Origin: Palaemon carinicauda | Taxonomy: Eukaryota; Arthropoda; Malacostraca; Decapoda; Palaemonidae | Length of the DNA: 64,000 nucleotides | Direction: 5' to 3' | Assembly (NCBI RefSeq): GCF_036898095.1 | Contig: NC_090766.1 | Location: 31,477,972 to 31,541,971 of the forward strand | In this document: piece by piece, positions 1 through 11,672 of the stretch | How positions within the stretch are numbered: the first letter of the stretch is position 1 | How the letters are laid out: each line of letters opens with the position of its first letter | Program-made: the position numbers and the translations under genes | The notes under the pieces: generated by a model | Database searches by the model: none | Told to the model about the DNA's origin: nothing | The model's input: the letters and a program-made list of their open reading frames with translations, nothing else

Positions 1-375
1 TAGAATAGCTAGAGAACTCTAACCCAAGACAGTGGGAAACCATGGTATAGAGGCTATGGCATTACCCAAGATTAGAGAAGAATGGTTTGATTTTGGAGTG
101 TCCTACTAGAAGAGCTGCTGACCATAGCTAAGGAGTCTCTTCTACCCTTACCGAGAGGAAAGTAGCCACTGAACAATTATGTTGCAGTAGTTAACCCTTT
201 GAATGAAGAAGAATTGTTTGGCAATCTCAGTGTTGTCAGGTGTACGAGGACATATGTGTAGAGAATAGGCCAGACTACTCGGCGTATGTGTAGTCAAAAA
301 GGGAAAATGAGCCGTAACCAGAGAGGGGGATTCCATATAGTACTATCTGGCCAATCAAAGGATCCAATAACTTTT
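1..375 (-). repeat. Dispersed repeat family R1, copy 1, cut by the window edge
   Basis: This stretch is the reverse complement of the segments at about 39045-39480 and 60520-60960. All three share the block that on the R1 plus strand reads GGTAAGGGTAGAAGAGACTC, then the TTAGCTATGGTAAGCAGCTC run and the GTCTTGGGTTAGAGTTCTCT run. The 3' part of the unit lies outside the window to the left. It has no coding potential, and the short reading frame inside it is not a gene. Copy 3 has a LINE-like 3' tail, which suggests R1 is a LINE-mobilised short retroposon or a LINE 3' region. Confidence 0.75.
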
Positions 376-1875
<1,500 letters not shown>

Positions 1876-3873
1876 ATGGTAGTTTTCAAAAACAAAAATA
1901 TGACCAGACGTTATCTGTCAGAAACTTCCAACTTCCAACTTCCTTATTCGTCTAAAATGTATCATATTCATCATTTCAGGCCTGTTCCTGTGTCTACAGG
2001 AGACACGAACAGCTCGTCTCCCACCACTAATGAACATGAGTCTACAAAACAAGTGAATTTACCTCCAGAAGGCTCCGTGGCATCTGTGAGTCAATTTATT
2101 CCACCCCAGCAATCTTCTGCGAGTCAGTGCATTCCACCCCAGCCTGCGAGTCAGTGCATTCCACCCCAGCAATCTTCTGCGAGTCAGTGCATTCCACCCC
2201 AGCAATCTTCTGCGAGTCAGTGTATTCCACCCCAGCAATCTTCTGCGAGTCAGTGCATTCCACCCCAGCAATCTTTTGCGAGTCAGTGCATTCCACCCCA
2301 GCAATCTTTTGCGAGTCAGCGCATTCCACCCCAGCAATCTTCTGCGAGTCAGTGCATCCCACCCCAGCAATCATCTGTGAGTCAGTTGATCCCCTCTCAA
2401 TCATCTGTAAGTCAGTGGATACCACCTCAATCATCCATGAGTCAGTGGATTCCACCTCAATCATTCATGAGTCAGTGGATACCACCTCAATCATCCACGA
2501 GTCAGTGGATACCACCTCAATCATCCACGAGTCAGTGGATACCACCTCCATCATCTGTAAGTCAGTGTATACCACCTCAATCATCTGTAAGTCAGTGTAT
2601 ACCACCTCAATCATCTGTAAGTCAGTGTATACCACCTCCTCAATCATCTGAAAGTCAGTGTATACCACCTCCTCAATCATCTGAAAGTCAGTGTATACCA
2701 CCTCCTCAATCATCCGTGAGTCTGTGGATTCCACATCAATGGTGGAATCCAACACAGACGTCTTGTGGTGCTCCATTTAACTCAGATATCAATCCAGGCA
2801 GCCCCATTAGATCTTACTGGAATCCATTAACTGCATATTCGCCATTACCTCCCTTGCCTGCCGTGCCATCTAGCGGCGATCTCTACAACCTACCTCAGCC
2901 TGAAATCACTGCTAATGAAAAGATTTGTGATTCTCTTTCTCAGCTACATGTAGGCTCATCTAGCGTGGATTCTACTTTTAGCGGTGCTGAGAAGATTTCA
3001 GCGAGTTTTGCAAACTCAGGAAAATTCTTGCCGGAGAGTTTTGCAAACTCGGGAAAATACTCACAGGAAAATTTTACAAACCAAGGAATATACTCACAAG
3101 GAAGTTTTGCTACCTCAGGAAAATTCTCACTGGAGAATTTTGCAAACTCAGCAAAATACTCACAGAATTTTGGAAACTCAGGAAAATACTCACAGAATTC
3201 TGGAAACTCAAGCAAATTCTCAACGGAGAATTCCGTAAACTCGGGAAAATTCTCAAGGGAGAGTTTTGCAAACTCAGGAAAATACTCACAGAATTTTGGA
3301 AGCTCAGGAAAATACTCAACAGAAAATTTTGCAAACTCAGGAAAATACACAACAGAGAATTTTGCAAACTCAGGAAATTTCTCACCGGAGAGTTTTGCAA
3401 GCTCAGGAGAATTCTCACCAGAGAATTTTGCAAGCTCAGGAGAATTCTCACCAGAGAATTTTGCAAGCTCAGGAAAATACTCACAGAATTTTGGAAACCC
3501 AGGAAAATACTCAACGGAGAATTTTGCATACTCGGGAAAATTCTCACAGGAGAGTTTTATTAACTCAGGAAAATACTCACAGAATTTTAGAACCTCGGAA
3601 AAATTCTCACAGAATTTTGGAAACTCAGGAAAATACTCACCGGAGAATTCAGCAACCTCAAGCAAATTCTCACCGGAGAATTTTGCAACCTCAAGCAAAT
3701 TCTCACCGAGTCCGCCACTTCAGAGGCAGTATGGATACGGTTCGAATCTTCAAGTTGAACCTCAAGTTAAAACTAATTATCAAAGTCGTCCTTCAACTTG
3801 GAATGCCAAGAGGAACCTAATTTGTCGATTTTGTCGACAAAATGGCGAAGAAGAATACTTTCATGAAATGGTG
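1876..3873 (+). CDS. nanos: nanos homologue, exon 1: repeat-rich N-terminus plus first half of the zinc-finger domain
   Basis: Nanos proteins bind RNA with Pumilio, recruit deadenylase to mRNAs, and maintain germ cells. The frame opens at ATG 1876 and runs 666 codons to a GT donor after codon V666. Residues 72-291 hold about 21 units of the type SQCIPPQQSSA. Residues 377-612 hold about 22 units of the type NFANSGKYSQE, rich in S, N, G, Q, F and Y and probably disordered. The end supplies C650, C653 and H663, the first three ligands of the Nanos CCHC finger 1; exon 2 supplies the fourth. The spacing C-x2-C-x9-H is three residues shorter than the usual x12. The start is uncertain: a good acceptor (AG at 1978-1979, after TTCATCATTTC) inside the frame means coding could enter from an upstream exon. 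The frame stays open despite heavy repetition, which argues against a pseudogene. Confidence 0.88.
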
Positions 3874-4355
3874 GTAAGAACTTATTCATTTTTTTCATAT
3901 ATGCTTTTATCTTTTATAAAATACACAATTACAATCTTTCTATTCATAACATAAATACACTTAAAAATAAACCGTAATTTTCATCGGGAATTATCTGTAA
4001 AAATACACGGTTCACAACCGTATTTCAGTAAAATACAGGCGACCGTAATTTTACCTTACTTTGCTATTATCTTCTAACGGTTGGTGACCGTCAATATATC
4101 CATTTTTCAGACGGTAAAAATCCTGGAATAAATGTTGCCAGACATTTATCGTTTTTTTTTTTAATGCAAATTTTTAACAGTGTACATCATAGTACATTTG
4201 CATAAATATTTTTCATTTTACATATAGTGGATTTACAATTTAACTTTTTAGTATTTATCTAAATATATTTTTAAGTAAAAAAAATATATCTAGTCGTGAA
4301 TACTCTTTTAATAGAACTTTTAAATCGTATCTTATTTATATTAAACGTATTCATC

Positions 4356-4400
<45 letters not shown>

Positions 4401-5895
4401 CATCATTATTATTATTATTATTGTGTATTCTTCTTCTTCTATACATTATTCAAGACACCTGTCTTTTACATTCTTCATCTGTGTTATATGTTTATTCAAG
4501 ACACCTGTCTTTTACATTCTTCATCTATATTACATGTTTATTCAAGACACCTGTCTTTCATATTCTACTTCTTTATGTTATTCAAGACGCCTGTCTTTTA
4601 TATTCTTCATCTATAACATATATTTATTCAAGACACCTGTCTTTTACATTCTTCACCTATATTATATGTTTATTCTCAAGACACCTGTCTTTTACATTCT
4701 TCATCTGTATTTCATGTTTATTCAAGACACCTGTCTTTTACATTCTTCATCTGTATTATATGTTCATTCAAGACACCTGTCTTTTACATTCCTCATCTAT
4801 ATTACATGTTTATTCAAGACACCTGTCTTTCATATTCTACTTCTATGTTATTCAAGACACCTGTCTTTTATATTCTTCATCTATATTACATGTTTATTCA
4901 AGACACCTGTCTTTCATATTCTACTTCTATGTTATTCAAGACACCTGTCTTTTATATTCTTCATCTATATCATATGTTTATTCAAGACACCTGTCTTTTA
5001 CATTCTTCATCTATATTGTATGTTTATTATAATCTTCTACTTCTACATGTTATTCAAGACACCTGTCTTTTATATTCTTCATCTATATTATGTTTATTAT
5101 GATCTTCTACTTCTATATGTTATTCAAGACACCTGTCTTTTATATTCTTCATCTATATCATATGTTTATTCAAGACACCTGTCTTTTATATTCTTCATCT
5201 ATGTTGTATGTTTATTATAATCTTCTACTTCTACATGTTATTCAAGACACCTGTCTTTTATATTCTTCATCTATATTACGTTTATTATGATCTTATACTT
5301 CTATATGTTATTCAAGACACCTGTCTTTTACATTCTTCATCTGTATTATATGTTTATTCAAGACACCTGTCTTTTATATTCCCCATCTATATTACATGTT
5401 TATTCAAGACACCTGTCTTTCATATTCTACTTCTATGTTATTCAAGACACCTGTCTAGTATATTCTTCATCTATATCATATGTTTATTCAAGACAACTGT
5501 CTTTTACATTCTTCATCTATATTGTATGTTTATTATAATCTTCTACTTCTACATGTTATTCAAGACACCTGTCTTTTATATTCTTCATCTATATTATGTT
5601 TATTATAATCTTCTACTTCTGTATGTTATTCAAGACACCTGTCTTTTATATTCTTCATCTATATCATATGTGTATTCAAGACACCGGTCTTTTATATTCT
5701 TCATCTATATTATATGTTTATCATAATCTTCTACTTCTATATGTTATTCAAGACATCTGTGTTTTATATTCTTCTTTTATATGTTATTCACAACACCTGT
5801 CTTTTACAGTCTTCATCTATATCATATGTTTATTCAGAAACACCTGTCTTTTACATTCTGCTTCATGTTTACTCAAAAACACCTGTTATTTCCAG
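3874..5895 (+). other. nanos intron, phase 0
   Basis: The donor reads GTG|GTAAGA at 3871-3879. The acceptor reads CCTGTTATTTCCAG|AAC, with AG at 5894-5895. Removing this segment keeps the frame and gives exactly x10 between H663 and the next cysteine, the family spacing. The first 560 bases are AT-rich, with a TTA run at 4359-4420. From about 4440 onward the intron is the tandem array described separately. Confidence 0.85.
4440..5890 (+). repeat. Intronic ~47-bp minisatellite, about 29 units
   Basis: Units begin TTCAAGACACCTGTCTTTTA and continue with CATTCTTCATCTATATTATA plus TGTTTA. Spacing is about 38-72 bp because some units carry an extra TATAATCTTCTACTTCTA segment. The core AGACACCTGTCT contains the inverted pair AGACA/TGTCT and a CACCTG E-box. 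The last units degrade stepwise into the polypyrimidine tract and splice acceptor of nanos exon 2. All three forward frames stay open in long stretches, producing repetitive translations that are not genes. Confidence 0.93.
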
Positions 5896-6084
5896 AACGA
5901 GAAGAAGGAAGTTACTTGCCCAGTCCTGATGGCATACAGATGTCACCTCTGTGGGGCCACGGGACTGAAGGCTCACACTCTGAAGTACTGCCCCCAGAAT
6001 CCTTTCACTCGAGGGGATCCTGTGGCCGCAGGATTCCACCCAGGGCTCACGCCCCCGCACTTGAACCCTCTCTCGTGGAGTTAG
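5896..6084 (+). CDS. nanos: nanos homologue, exon 2: second half of the zinc-finger domain and C-terminus
   Basis: The exon encodes 62 residues and ends at TAG 6082-6084. It starts NEKKEVTCPVLMAYRCHLCG. C674 completes finger 1 (H-x10-C). Finger 2 is C682-x2-C685-x7-H693-x4-C698, the invariant Nanos spacing, with the strongly conserved GATG..AHTLKYCP block. The tail of about 29 residues is proline-rich and unlike known domains. All eight zinc ligands of the two CCHC fingers are present across the two exons, giving a predicted 728-residue protein. This is longer than typical Nanos proteins because of the N-terminal arrays. Confidence 0.92.
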   Translation, partial: NEKKEVTCPVLMAYRCHLCGATGLKAHTLKYCPQNPFTRGDPVAAGFHPGLTPPHLNPLSWS

Positions 6085-6194
6085 AGGAAAGCTACGGGAT
6101 AATTCTAGATGATCTTTTTATTGGTTCAGATCTCATTAACATAATTATTTTGCTGTTCCTAATTTTAGTTAATTATCTATAACTAAAGATTAGT

Positions 6195-6500
6195 TTTTGT
6201 CCCTTGCCTAGGGTTATTTTTGTCTTTTGCCTAGCGTTCTGCTGGAAAGGAGTTCGAGTCCTGCTCAAACTCGATAGTTTTTGTAGTGTCTGTAACCTCA
6301 CCATCCTTGTGAGCTAAGGATGGGGAGGTTGGGAGAGCCTATGGGTCTACCAACTGAGTCATCAGCAGCCATTGCTTGGCTCTCCCTGGTCCAAACTTGG
6401 GTGAACAGAGTACTTAGGCACCGATCATATGGATATATGGTCAGTCTCTTGGGGATTGTAACTGTCCCTTGCCTCTGCCATTCATGAGCGGCCTTTAAAC
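6195..6500 (+). mobile_element. tRNA-type SINE, copy 1 (in the likely nanos 3' UTR or just downstream)
   Basis: A polymerase III B-box-like motif, GAGTTCGAGTCC, lies at 6250-6261. The body GTAGTGTCTGTAACCTCACC and the later CTCCCTGGTCCAAACTTGGG are shared with the copy at 8571-8755 (same order, similar spacing). No clear target duplication was found. No AATAAA signal was seen before the copy, so where the nanos transcript ends is unknown. Confidence 0.7.
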
Positions 6501-6705
6501 CTTGAGCTCTCCTAACTTAGGTTACATTTTGGCTTGTAATGAAAGCAACATTAATTAATGATTCATAAGTTACTTTGTATTGGCCTTCCATACATTTTTT
6601 GCATTAATTGAAGATTATCTTACAATATTATATTGCATTTCCGCAAGATTAAGTTTTATTTCTTTACCTGTTTTTGTTAATTAAAGATTGTTTTAGAGTT
6701 TTTTT

Positions 6706-6740
<35 letters not shown>

Positions 6741-6879
6741 GTATTTCCACACGTTTGTGTTTTATTTCTTTAACTTTGATTACTATTCTATAGTTTATTA
6801 AAATTCAATTTATGATTAATTGCTTATTAAAATGTCTAAATTTCTGTTTTTTTTTTATTTCGAAATTTTTTGTTTCTGC
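6501..6879. other. AT-rich stretch with T-runs, no gene seen
   Basis: It contains a broken T-run at about 6699-6740 and otherwise AT-rich unique-looking sequence. No open frame of note and no RNA gene is visible. Confidence 0.6.
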
Positions 6880-7545
6880 TATGTTAATCTCTCCTTTATT
6901 ATTCCTACCATATTAATCTCTCCTTTATTATTCCCACCATATTAATCTCTCCTTTATTATTCCTACCATATTAATCTCCCCTTTATTTTCTCCTTTATTA
7001 TTCCTACCTTGTTAATCTCTCCTTTATTATTCTCACCATGCTAATCTCTCCTTTATTATCCCTACCATGTTAATCTCTCCTTTATTATTCTCACCATGCT
7101 AATCTCTCCTTTATTATCCCTGCCATGTTAATCTCTCCTTTATTATTCTCATCATGCTAATCTCTCCTTTATTATCCCTACCATGTTAATCTCTCCTTTA
7201 TTATTCCCACCACGTTAATCTCTCCTTTATTATTCCCAACACGTTAATCTCTCCTTTATTATTCCCAGCATGTTAATCTCTCCTTTATTATTCCTACCAC
7301 ATTAATCTCTCTGTTATCCCTACCATGTTAATCTCTCCTTTGTTATCCCTACCATGTTAATCTCTCCTTTATTATTCCCACCATGTTAATCTCTACTTTA
7401 TTATTCCCACCATGTTAATCTCTCCTTTATTATTCTTACCATATTAATCTCTCCTTTATTATTCCTACAACATTAATCTCTCTATTATTTTTACCATATT
7501 AATCTCTCCTTTGTTTTCCCTACCATGTTAATCTCTACTTTATTC
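6880..7545 (+). repeat. 29-30-bp minisatellite, about 22 units
   Basis: The unit is close to TTAATCTCTCCTTTATTATT followed by CCTACCATG. Units alternate between CCTACCAT, CTCACCATG and CCCACCATG, suggesting local expansion of subfamilies. There is no coding role: stops occur in every unit in most frames. Confidence 0.93.
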
Positions 7546-7893
7546 CTTGTTTGTTTTAACGATTGTGAATTTTCTAAAATATCCCATTTTATTTTAACCA
7601 CTTCAATTTCATGTACATTTCTATGTATTTGATTTAGCTGTTTTAAATTGATAAGATTATCATAAAATACTAAAGTAGCATTCTCCTTTCTATTTTTTTA
7701 TATCAAAATTAGAAATTTTGAATTAAATATTTTGTATGTTTGTATCTATCGTATAAAGGTAAATAAAATAATTTTATAACATATTAATGATTTTTAATCA
7801 ATTATACACCTATGACAGTCTATTTAGTCGGCTTCTAAGTGGACTTTTATACTTATAAAATTATGGAAAGATAAAATCAAGCAACGAAATTAA

Positions 7894-7958
<65 letters not shown>

Positions 7959-7965
7959 ATAATGA

Positions 7966-7996
<31 letters not shown>

Positions 7997-8074
7997 GATA
8001 ATGACAATGATGATATATAATATAATATAATATAACAATATAATATAATAATATGATATAATAATATAATATAA

Positions 8075-8143
<69 letters not shown>

Positions 8144-8513
8144 TAAAATGTTATTCGCAAGGTTCATAGATTTACCAGAATTACCAAAACATTAAATATC
8201 TTAATGATAAATGTATTATATTGAACTCTTTCATAAGAATTGGGTGTTAGCAGTCACTCGTTTGAAAACACAAAATCCAGTCATAAAATCTTGATAACAA
8301 GCGTCTGCAGTACACCACCTTCAACAAAAGTATGCTCTAAAATCTTAAGTCAAAGAATAAATAATGTTCCTGATTTTCTATAGTTTTTCCTCATATAAAA
8401 TTAATCCATCTATTGATAATGATAATATTAATAATGATAATAGTTATAATTATATTATTAATATTGATATTAATGTTAATATTAATAATAATAATAATAA
8501 TGATAATAGTGAA

Positions 8514-8570
<57 letters not shown>
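7546..8570. repeat. AT-rich spacer with TTA, TAC, TAATA and AAT microsatellites
   Basis: Simple runs lie at about 7894-7955 (TTA), 7967-7995 (ACT), 8015-8075 (TATAATA type), 8076-8141 (AAT) and 8489-8570 (AAT). The sequence between them is AT-rich with no gene that I recognise. The poly-Asn and poly-Ile frames are microsatellite artefacts. Confidence 0.85.
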
Positions 8571-8572
<2 letters not shown>

Positions 8573-8755
8573 GGGTTGTGGTGGCGTATTGGAAAAAGTC
8601 CCTGCCTAGCGATCTGCCGAACTAGGGTTCGAGTCCCAATTAAGCTCGCTATTTTCCAGTAGTGTCTGCAACCTCACCATAGGTCTACCTGCTGAATCAT
8701 CATCCGCCATAGCCTGGCCCTCCCTGGACCTAGCTTCGGTGGAGCATTTGCATAT
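8571..8755 (+). mobile_element. tRNA-type SINE, copy 2
   Basis: An A-box-like TGGCGTATTGG lies at 8582-8592 and an exact B-box GGTTCGAGTCC at 8626-8636, with tRNA-like spacing. The body GTAGTGTCTGCAACCTCACC and the tail CCTCCCTGGACCTAGCTTCG match the copy at 6195-6500. An AAT run abuts the 5' side, and the 3' part ends shortly before the DIRS element. Confidence 0.8.
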
Positions 8756-8778
8756 AGTTTCTAGTAGTTTCAAATGAT

Positions 8779-8982
8779 ATTTGTTCCAACACGAATACTT
8801 ACCTTCGAACTACTTTCTTTAGGAGATCACTGGTTATCTCTCTCTACAACCAGAGATTTGAATATATACCCCCCGGTTCCGCGCTCTCAGTAGCTTTTAC
8901 CCCCGGCATCCAGGAATGTGCCCCGAGGGTAGGATTAACGGTAGGTCACCCGTTAGCCAGGTTACGTTCGTCATTAAGTTCT
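8779..8982 (+). repeat. DIRS left inverted terminal repeat
   Basis: It begins ATTTGTTCCAACACGAATAC and ends near GTCATTAAGTTCT. It matches the reverse complement of 15101-15320 with few mismatches, except that the outermost bases differ in the way DIRS termini normally do. Confidence 0.93.
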
Positions 8983-9193
8983 CTGGTCGAGAGAGGTGAA
9001 CATCTCTCTCCCTCGTATCTTTATCTCGATCGATCCTTTGTGTGCGTCCTGCGACCCACATGTTCCCAGCATGGCAACTTGCGTTTTTATAGTGTGCTTT
9101 CCCAAGTGTTCCTGTGCGTTCACTTTTCAACTGTGTGCTTACCCAGTGTTTCATTCATTTCCGTAAGTGCTTGTGTCGTGCGTTGTGTGCATT

Positions 9194-11671
9194 ATGGAGC
9201 TAGTTCGCCGTTGTCCTAGGCCTAGAGCCGGGAAATCGTGTGGAGCGTTCCTCTCCAAGCTCGAAGTGGATCCTCACTCCCTTTGTTCCTCCTGTAGAGG
9301 TAAAGTGTGCTCGTCAGCAGACACGTGTCCCGAGTGCGTGGACTGGAGCGATATTCAGTGGGTACGTTATGGTACTAAGAAAAGGAAATCAGCGAAACGT
9401 TCCCCCAGGAAAGTTAGTGCTTCCTCGCCGATTCCGTCGCCCAGTGAGCGTTTCGACGGAGTCTCGGTTTTGCCGTCACCTACACAAAGTAGGGGACGAA
9501 GTAAGTCTACCGTAGGGGATGAATAAGGCGTCCTATCCCAGGAGCCCAGTGTTAGTGCGGAGCCAGTGGCAGGGCCCTCTAGGGCTAGTGTAGGTCCTGG
9601 TAGTGCGTCCGGAGAGTCGGCCCTCGTGTTCGGGGGGCACGCTTCCTCCGATGACCCCGTTTGGGGTAATAACGCAGTTTCAGTGTCACCGCCGCCCTTG
9701 TGGGCTTGTGCTTCCGGCTCCATTTTAGGGGGAGATAGCCGGAGTAAAGTCTAACCTGCAAGTCACGATGCCTACGGTTGGAGGCTCTCGAAGACGCCGG
9801 GTAGGTCTCCCCTGAGGATGGACGTAGACCTGGATCCCTGGCTCCCGGACATGGAACGCTTGGATTCGTTCCCGACCTTTCCCACGGAAGTCCCCGATGA
9901 CTTCCTCCAGCCCTCGACCTCTGGCATTCAACGTCCGAAGAAGTCCCCCACAGTCGCCGCTTCCAGCCGACACGTGGTGGACGCAGTGTAATCTGGTTTT
10001 TCGGACATCTATTCCTCGTCAGAGGAAGAGGTCAAGGTGAAACACCGCCGTCGGAGGGAGCGGTCCAGGACCGAACGTTCCAGGTCAAGGTCGCGCTCTA
10101 GCTACAGCAAGAAACAATCCCGCTCCCCGAGCCGTAAGTATAGGAGGAGTGTATCTCCCGGGGGAGCCTGGGTCTACGTTTCGTCGCGAGAATCGAAGGC
10201 GCTTCGGTCCCCGGACCACCGGTCCAACGAGCGGTCCCCAAGGCGGCCGCCCCCCAAGCACGGCCTTGACCCTCGCGACCTGGCTCGCAGGAAAGACCTC
10301 TCTGTTAGGCATAAGTCCTCGAGGCCTCCGGTTCACACCGCCCAGCGGGGGGAAACGCGCCTTTTTCCAGGCAGCCAGGCCGAACCAGCCCAGCTGGTGC
10401 GGCCTTCAGGTCGGAAGGAACAGTTCCCGCTGTCGGGTCAGCCCCCGGGAACCGCACCCTCAGCACCCAGAGCCTTCGGGCGAACGAGAGTCCCCGCTGT
10501 TCCAGCGGTACCTACACGATCCCGAGCCCCTGGTCCGGTCTTACCGGCAGATGAGGTCCAGTACCTTGGCAGGACGGCGCCCCTGGCCCCCAGGGTCAGA
10601 CGTCCGGTCGGCGTGCCTGGTAACCCGGCTTCCCCGCCCCTGGCCGAGGCCTCGGCTGACGGAGGAGAAGGCTCCCCGACGGAAGACTCCGCCTATAGGA
10701 GGGTGGTTAGCCTGGTAAGGAGGCACCATGGAATAGCAGAACCTACAGCGACAGGTGGGGATTCCTGGAGGTCGAGTCTCCTGAGGATTATGCAGACTCC
10801 CTACCAGCCTAAGTCCTCCCTGGCGCTCCCTCTGGCCCGAGACCTAGTTCTGGGGCAAGAGTTCATTGACAATGTAGTAGCCGGCAATGCCGAGGCTCCC
10901 AAGTCCCAAAGTGCCTCTAAATTACTCCAGGGCCTCAAGAACCAAGGGAAGGTCTATTTGCCCGAGGGACGTCGCCCAGGACCTTGTAAAGTGGACACGG
11001 CCGTGGACATTCTGAGCCAAGGAGTTTCTGACGACAGAGCTTCTTCGGCCCCAGTCTGTTTCTCACCTGCAGAGTCCTCCATGATGGAGGAGATGTCGCG
11101 AGACCTAATTAACGTCTCCTCTTGGCTAGACTGGTGGGCTTCCACGTTGGTGGGTGTGCAAGCCTCCTACGACCCCAAAGACCCTGACCAGCAAAGCCTG
11201 ATGAGGGACCTCATTACCTCCGGGGGTAAAACCCTAAAATTCCTCTCGTACCAGTGTCTCGCCCTTACAGCCAACTGGGTTCTCCGTAAGAGAGACACGG
11301 TTCTCGCCAAAGTGTCCCGGAAAGTACCGGACAGGGAGGCGCGAGCAATTCGCAGCCTCCCCCTGTGGGGAGAGTCTCTTTTTCCAGTGAAAGAGTTAGA
11401 GGCCTTGATGGAAAAGGTCTCAAAGAGGAAGGAGAGCAACGTCACCAAACCGGCAGCGTCAAGGAGACCTCCTTACAAGAGGTCCGTCTCGGTCAGCGCC
11501 GCGACGCCCCAAGCCTCTTCCAACACTACGAGGAGAGAAGCCCCCTCTTCCTCCTGGTCTTCAACTCCACAACCCTCCCGAAGAGGTACTTCAGCACCCT
11601 CAGGCTCCTTCAGGTCGGGTTACTCCGCTTCTAGGAGAGGCAGATCAGGCCGTTCCTCTAGAAGAAGGTAG
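9194..11671 (+). pseudogene. DIRS ORF1 (Gag-like), one frame with three in-frame stops
   Basis: The first ATG of the frame is at 9194. The N-terminus MELVRRCPRPRAGKSC is followed by a cysteine-rich stretch with several paired cysteines up to about residue 56 (CPECVDWSD), probably metal-binding. TAA stops break the frame at 9524-9526, 9752-9754 and 9989-9991; no frameshift is needed, so a frame of about 825 codons decayed only by nonsense changes. After the last stop a 544-codon open run follows, starting with an Arg/Ser-rich segment. ORF1 of DIRS elements is thought to be the nucleic-acid-binding structural protein. The last codons overlap the start of the RT frame, as is usual. Confidence 0.85.
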
Positions 11672-11672
11672 A

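Noticed and set aside
2059..3698. Minus-strand repeat frames with LLGWNALTRR or EFAKFSGENFPE units
   Set aside because: They are shadows of the nanos repeat arrays: 33-bp units keep several frames open. The plus frame joins a bona fide zinc-finger domain, the others do not.
4296..5726. Repetitive frames such as SRHLSFTFFIYI
   Set aside because: They arise from the intron minisatellite in all three frames and contain no domain.
4440..5890. CRISPR-like array of regular repeats
   Set aside because: Spacers are as repetitive as the repeats, the sequence is intronic and eukaryotic, and no cas gene exists.
8571..8755. A functional tRNA gene
   Set aside because: A and B boxes are present but no cloverleaf with acceptor and anticodon stems can be drawn; the SINE reading explains it with a second copy.
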